Positions 34,568-38,397 of a DNA stretch of 38,397 nt are shown here, piece after piece. This stretch comes from JAAYJS01 sp964346185 (GTDB taxonomy: Bacteria > Bacillota > Clostridia > Eubacteriales > Eubacteriaceae). Each line of letters begins with the position of its first letter. Positions within the stretch are counted from its first letter, which is position 1. Position numbers and translations under genes: made by a program. The stretch lies in contig CAYFTR010000016.1 in NCBI GenBank assembly GCA_964346185.1, forward strand, positions 1 through 38,397. Reading direction: 5' to 3'. The notes beneath the pieces are model-generated. The model searched no databases and was not told the DNA's origin. It saw nothing but the letters and a program-made list of their open reading frames with translations.

Positions 34568-34586
34568 CACTATTTATAATCAAATT

Positions 34587-35091
34587 TCAATATGTTAAAT
34601 AAAGATATTTTGCCTTTTTATCATTGCTAATTACTATTTTTACCTTTGAAGGATATCGGAATTTAATACGACTTACCTTAAAAGACCATAAAATTATTTC
34701 TAATAACTCTTGCTCTGACACATTCTCATTTCCTTTAAATCTTGTAATTCCTGAACCGAGTAATGGCAACACTATTGTACGTCCTGCATATATGATATCT
34801 ATTTCATTCCAAAATTCCAATAAACAACCTATATAATCTTGCATAGATAGATACGCTATATTTTCCTTGTCAAAATGAGAAAATGCTGTTAGTAAAAAAA
34901 TCTTCATATGCAAAAATGCTTCCCAATTTATATTGTGTAGTTTTGCCTGCTTTACGAGTAATATTTGTATCTATGATTTTTTCATTTAAATGGGTGTCGT
35001 TACTTATCCTATCATCAAATTCTATTATGTCGTTAATATAGTTTTCAATAAAAAACCATTTAAGTTGTTCTTTGCAATTATATGTATCAAA
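34587..35091 (-). pseudogene. Macro-domain-like (DUF6430 type) gene remnant
   Basis: Two minus-strand frames join into the C-terminal part of a macro-domain-like protein. The longest piece (108 codons) has LTAFSHFDKENIAYLSMQDY, VLPLLGSGITRFKG and EIILWSFKVSRIKF, which I associate with DUF6430-type proteins of defence and mobile regions. The upstream part (TRKAGKTTQYKLGSIFAYED) lies in another frame; one fewer base in the A7 run 34894-34900 joins them. A TAA at 35094-35092 ends the open region, and no start was found, so the N terminus is lost. Confidence 0.6.
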
Positions 35092-35185
35092 TTATTCATT
35101 AAAGGTTTTTAACTGTTAAGGGAGAGTTTTTTGTCAGTAAATCTATGAATTAGGACAATAGCCATAACAGTACGGGTAACGGGTA

Positions 35186-35428
35186 TGGTATAGACTCAAA
35201 CTAAATGGTACATTTGAGAGATGGTTTTATCTCCTTGATGAAAAGGATTGTCTCTACAGGGTTAAGTACAAAGTTCAGACAGCTGTTTGGTTTGACCATG
35301 ATAAAGAAAAATGGCAGTACATAATCATCTTCCCGAATTTTATCAAACGATGGTGCCAACCCTGTCTGCACTTGCTTGAGCACGTTAGTTGCAAAGTTAG
35401 AATGGGTGGTTCACATCAAAATTGGTAA
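35186..35428 (+). pseudogene. Fragment of a transposon-like protein
   Basis: An 80-codon plus-strand frame with no start codon, open from after a TAA at 35177. It reads coding-like, with YLLDEKDCLYRVKYKVQTAV, FDHDKEKWQYIIIFP and FIKRWCQPCLHLLEHV. The pattern resembles the N-terminal domain of small proteins that accompany insertion sequences (DUF6431 type), but the match is from memory and weak. No transposase, inverted repeats or target-site duplication could be identified around it. Confidence 0.35.
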
Positions 35429-35438
35429 CGGTTTTTTC

Positions 35439-36602
35439 TTATCTATTCCCTTTTGCTCTATTATGAGACTTACACAACATTTCACAATTGCTTATATCAG
35501 TTGAGCCACCATTACTCCATGCTGTCACATGGTCAGCATCCATTTCGCTTATTTTATATATTCTAGCTTTATTATTGTTATTGCCAGAGGCACAGATTGG
35601 ACAGTTCGAAATTTCTTTTTCTTTAGCGTAGTCTGTTTGAGTTTTGTACACTGCTCTCTTAGTAACATCATCGAAAACTCGAACATTTATAAGTCTTGGG
35701 TCGTTTTCCCCGCCTAGAATATACTCATAAATACCTTTCTTATCTCGAACTTGTGGGTCTCCTAATAAATCTTGTACTCGTTCTGATACTTTATTAGGAT
35801 CATAAGCATTATTATGATATTCTTCATAGAGTCTTCCCCAGTCTCTCCCCTTCATACTTGGTTCTACATCTATAAATACTGTAGAAACCCAATCAATAAC
35901 CGTATTAAAATAAGTCTCCAACTCTTCAATACCATCATCTTTACGGTGCTTGCTCATATAATCATCGATGTTGCCCTTACTTACCCAATCTAAAGCTGTC
36001 CTTAGGAAATCTTGTCTATTCACATCACCAGAAATATAAGCTGACCACTTTAGGACATTAGTATTTCTACTATTACTAAATTGTTCTTTAGCCTTAGTAA
36101 CAAAAGGTCCCGAATAGATAGAGTTTAGCAATTCTTGATCATTAAGTGGTACACCTACAATATTTATTGTCTTAAACCATTCCTTAATTTCACTTTCCTC
36201 ACCTTTACAAATATAAATAGTCAGCTCTGTATTAAGTATTTTCTCTTTTAAATCTTTAGCAAGACCACCAAAATATTGTTGTATTCCATTTTTATCTTTA
36301 ATTGCAAATTTTTCAGTTACATATCGTCCAAAACTTGTTATCCTTTATTGACCATCCAAAACCTCATACTTATCCTCGTCTACCTCTACAAAATAAATTA
36401 AGCCCAATGGATATCCTTTAAGTATAGAATCTATTACTGCGACATCTTTTTTTCCATCGTTATAAATATAATTTCTTTGATATTCAGGCTGTATTGTTAA
36501 TTTCCCATTCCAACCGTATAAACCTTTACCTTCAAATTCATTATATACAAAACCTTCACATATATCCCCTATTGTTATATCAGTTCTCAATTTTGTATCC
36601 AT
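35439..36602 (-). pseudogene. DUF262/HNH nuclease gene with one nonsense codon
   Basis: One continuous minus-strand frame encodes 387 codons, interrupted only by TAA at 36347-36345. That codon follows EVLDGQ and precedes RITSFGR, where DUF262 proteins have the conserved DGQQR motif, so a CAA to TAA change removed the second glutamine. The C-terminal HNH nuclease is complete: CPIC, MDADHVTAWSNGG and NCEMLCKSHN. AGGAGG precedes the ATG. DUF262/HNH proteins include GmrSD-like modification-dependent nucleases. It lies four bases after the methyltransferase gene, so the pair looks like a restriction unit whose nuclease is off. Confidence 0.85.
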
Positions 36603-36605
36603 AAC

Positions 36606-37820
36606 TTACCTCCTGTGCCTAATTAGTAATCTGGTATATATACGCTTAAGATAACCATCAACATTGTCTGCAGTATAATAAACACTATCCTCAGGTTTTT
36701 CTTTTAAGAGTATTTGAGCCCCCGTATTAACTTTACTACCTGAAACCGTTGAACCATTTTTATTATGTTGTATAGCATTTTCATATCTTTTTGTTGGCCA
36801 AACTAATTCATCAAATTCTTCCCTGCCTGAAGTTATTCCTAAAATTTCAAATTGTTCAGGATTATAAACGTCAAGAAAGGATGTTGGAACTCCCATTACT
36901 TCATTATAATCAGAAGGAATAGCATTTCTTAACGGAACCTCCAAGGCATCATAATTATCATATTTCGGATAAGTATCAGTCTGATAATCATTTTCTAACT
37001 TGCTTATTAATCCTTTGTTGTAACGTAAATTATCTTCCATTGTCATTAATCGCATGGGTTCATGTCTTCGACCATGCTCAAGATTTGTAAACCAATTAAC
37101 ATTTCTAAATTTAACAAGATTTAAATCTTCATAAAAAACACCTTCACCATAACTTGTAGCATTAGGTGTCTCGAAATAGGCATTACCACCTTTAAATCCA
37201 TTTCCAACCCACATTTTGTTATCTTTTATTAAAGGGAAAATTTCACTATAAGTTATACTGTTCATATTTCCTATAATTAAAAATTTCTTATCCTCTTTAA
37301 AAATCCATTGTACGAATTCTCTATACAATGAAAAAGGAGGATTAGTAACAATGATATCTGCTTCACTGCGTAATGCATTAACTTCCTCACTACGAAAATC
37401 TCCATCCCCCTTAAGATAATCCCACTTTAAATCTTCAAAATCAATGTTTTTTGATTTATTTGAATTTCTAGTTAATGTGAAAATTTTTCCACTCGATTCT
37501 TCTTTTACTTCATCAAATTTTTCAGCTTTATAATCTGCAAAAGACATCTGGTAGAAATCCCCATACTTTTCTTTTTTGTTTTCGTTAGAGTAGCTAGTGC
37601 TTATCAACTTTTTCAAGCCAAATCTTTCGAAGTTCTGAGCAAAAAACTTAGTGAAGTTTGACCATTCTGGGTCATCGCAAGGTAATAAAATAGTTTTATC
37701 CCTAAACACATCTGGATTATATTCAATATATGCATTTACTTCATTTTGTATATCTGCATACTGAGTATAGAACTCATCATTTTTTGCATTTTTTGCACTA
37801 TGTAACTTTTTGTTGGCCAC
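36606..37820 (-). CDS. EcoRI-family adenine-specific DNA methyltransferase
   Basis: About 404 residues of the EcoRI-type N6-adenine methyltransferase family. Early blocks are KNDEFYTQYADIQNEV and LLPCDDPEWSNFTKFFAQNF; the catalytic motif is NPPF in DIIVTNPPFSLYREF. I chose the GTG at 37820 because AGGAGG (37833-37828) lies seven bases before it. The open frame extends to an ATG at 37901, but those 27 extra codons look like the residue of a different methyltransferase (next entry). It is probably the protective partner of the DUF262/HNH gene downstream. Confidence 0.85.
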   Translation of the reverse strand: MANKKLHSAKNAKNDEFYTQYADIQNEVNAYIEYNPDVFRDKTILLPCDDPEWSNFTKFFAQNFERFGLKKLISTSYSNENKKEKYGDFYQMSFADYKAEKFDEVKEESSGKIFTLTRNSNKSKNIDFEDLKWDYLKGDGDFRSEEVNALRSEADIIVTNPPFSLYREFVQWIFKEDKKFLIIGNMNSITYSEIFPLIKDNKMWVGNGFKGGNAYFETPNATSYGEGVFYEDLNLVKFRNVNWFTNLEHGRRHEPMRLMTMEDNLRYNKGLISKLENDYQTDTYPKYDNYDALEVPLRNAIPSDYNEVMGVPTSFLDVYNPEQFEILGITSGREEFDELVWPTKRYENAIQHNKNGSTVSGSKVNTGAQILLKEKPEDSVYYTADNVDGYLKRIYTRLLIRHRR

Positions 37821-37829
37821 TATTTTTCC

Positions 37830-38065
37830 TCCTATCTTATTTTCGTCACCTATAATTTTTATATCTTTTACTTCAGAAAATACAGGTACATGAGATCTCA
37901 TATCTACATTCTCTTCTTATTCTTCCTATGTTAGACCATATTTTTTGCATACAATTTCATAAATAGTTTTTTAATGCTTCAATCATCACTATCTTTATAC
38001 TCATCTTCTATAAAGCTAAGAAATTCAAGCATCTTCAGCCTTTTTTCTTGTGATAAATTAGCCAT
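37830..38065 (-). pseudogene. Decayed 5' end of a site-specific DNA methyltransferase
   Basis: The ATG at 38065 has a good GGAGG and begins MANLSQEKRLKMLEFLSFIE, a typical start of Mod-like methyltransferases, but stops after 28 codons. Further pieces of the same family follow in shifting frames: IEALKNYL, then CKKYGLT, EE and EENVDMRSHVPVFSEVKD. TAG and TAA codons interrupt this. The catalytic part (FxGxG, DPPY) is missing, so the gene was deleted from about codon 85 on and its end now carries the EcoRI-type gene's ribosome binding site. The 28-codon part alone spans 37979-38065. Confidence 0.65.
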
Positions 38066-38083
38066 TAGTTATCCTCCAATATC

Positions 38084-38299
38084 TTATTTAATATCTTCAT
38101 TTGCCACAAACTCTAAAATATCATCTACTCTACAATTAAGTACCTTGCAGATACTTTCTATAGTTTGTAATTTAACATATTCATTTCTCTTTAACCGAGT
38201 AATTATATTAGCAGAGAAACCTGCCTGTTTCTGCAAATCGGCATTTGACATTTCTTTTTCTATTAATAAGTGAAACAATTTCTTATAGCTTACTGCCAT
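38084..38299 (-). CDS. XRE/Cro family helix-turn-helix regulator
   Basis: A 71-residue one-domain DNA-binding protein of the YozG/Cro type. The helix-turn-helix is EMSNADLQKQAGFSANIITR, and the end CKVLNCRVDDILEFV is typical of the group. AAGGAGG precedes the ATG. Its stop lies 18 bases before the methyltransferase remnant, so it heads the leftward operon. It likely acts as the controller of the modification and nuclease genes and of itself. Confidence 0.9.
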   Translation of the reverse strand: MAVSYKKLFHLLIEKEMSNADLQKQAGFSANIITRLKRNEYVKLQTIESICKVLNCRVDDILEFVANEDIK

Positions 38300-38339
38300 G
38301 TGGTTGACCTCCTTAAACAGGCTATTTAAACTCTCCTAA

Positions 38340-38368
38340 ATCATATCACGAGTTCGTGAATAATTCCA
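38340..38368 (-). promoter_or_regulatory. Promoter and palindromic operator of the XRE gene
   Basis: On the minus strand TATGAT (38345-38340) is a good -10; a weak TGGAAT (38368-38363) lies 17 bases before it. Between them is a perfect palindrome TCACGA-N2-TCGTGA (38346-38359), placed where a bound regulator would block RNA polymerase. Confidence 0.6.
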
Positions 38369-38397
38369 TCTATAAATAAAATATATTTTCTGAAATC

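Noticed and set aside
34490..34585. A 30-codon TTG frame between the membrane protein and the macro remnant, considered as RiPP precursor
   Set aside because: The AGGGA lies directly against the TTG with no spacing, the frame runs through the terminator hairpin, and it has no cysteine or core-like repeat.
35201..35383. A 60-codon minus-strand frame
   Set aside because: It is the reverse of the more convincing plus-strand coding-like fragment.

Overview
The window looks like a chromosomal segment of an anaerobic Bacillota bacterium (class Clostridia). The reasons are the conserved yybS-gdpP-rplI-dnaB order, a T-box leader on metG, strong AAGGAGG ribosome binding sites, corrinoid/UroD-type methyltransferase-like proteins with MetF, and a flavin/Fe-S 2-enoate-reductase-like enzyme. 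No rRNA or tRNA gene and no CRISPR array was seen. A 100-N scaffold gap sits at 21416-21515 between two identical 55-nt sequences.

Layout. (a) 1-9850, minus strand: core genes transcribed leftward: yybS, gdpP, rplI, dnaB, an FAD-dependent dehydrogenase, rsmI, then metG with its own promoter and T-box. (b) 9851-11530, plus strand: a membrane protein and a lipoprotein of unknown role. (c) 11635-21169, mostly minus strand: metF, two UroD-superfamily proteins (one frameshifted, followed by a 50-codon gene), an AI-2E transporter, an enoate-reductase-like flavoprotein with an NTF2-like partner, and a plus-strand PucR/CdaR regulator. (d) 21661-24814, plus strand: a BtuFCD-type uptake system for corrinoid or iron chelate. 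Regions c and d together suggest one-carbon or methyl metabolism. (e) 25148-25798, minus strand: HPr plus a glucitol-type PTS IIA, with no permease nearby.

(f) 26405-34567, plus strand: the most interesting part. It is a RiPP-type gene cluster that joins a complete thiazole/oxazole (TOMM) set (SagB-like dehydrogenase, SagC-like leader-binding/E1-like protein, YcaO cyclodehydratase) to two radical SAM enzymes (one SPASM type, one B12-binding type), an ABC-2 exporter and a terminal membrane protein. I could find no precursor peptide. Several cluster genes carry single-base indels, nearly all in A tracts.

(g) 34587-38397, mostly minus strand and visibly richer in A+T: a decaying defence/mobile island. 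It holds a frameshifted macro-domain-like gene, a transposon-like fragment, a DUF262/HNH nuclease gene with a stop codon inside its DGQQR motif, an EcoRI-family adenine methyltransferase, the decayed 5' end of a different DNA methyltransferase, and an XRE regulator with a palindromic operator.

How the genes could work together. In region f the SPASM and B12 radical SAM enzymes, SagB, SagC and YcaO would act on one unseen precursor and the ABC-2 pair would export it. In region g the regulator, methyltransferase and nuclease form a modification/restriction-like unit that seems to have lost its nuclease. The many A-tract frameshifts may be assembly errors, real decay, or sites corrected by slippage; read-level data would decide.
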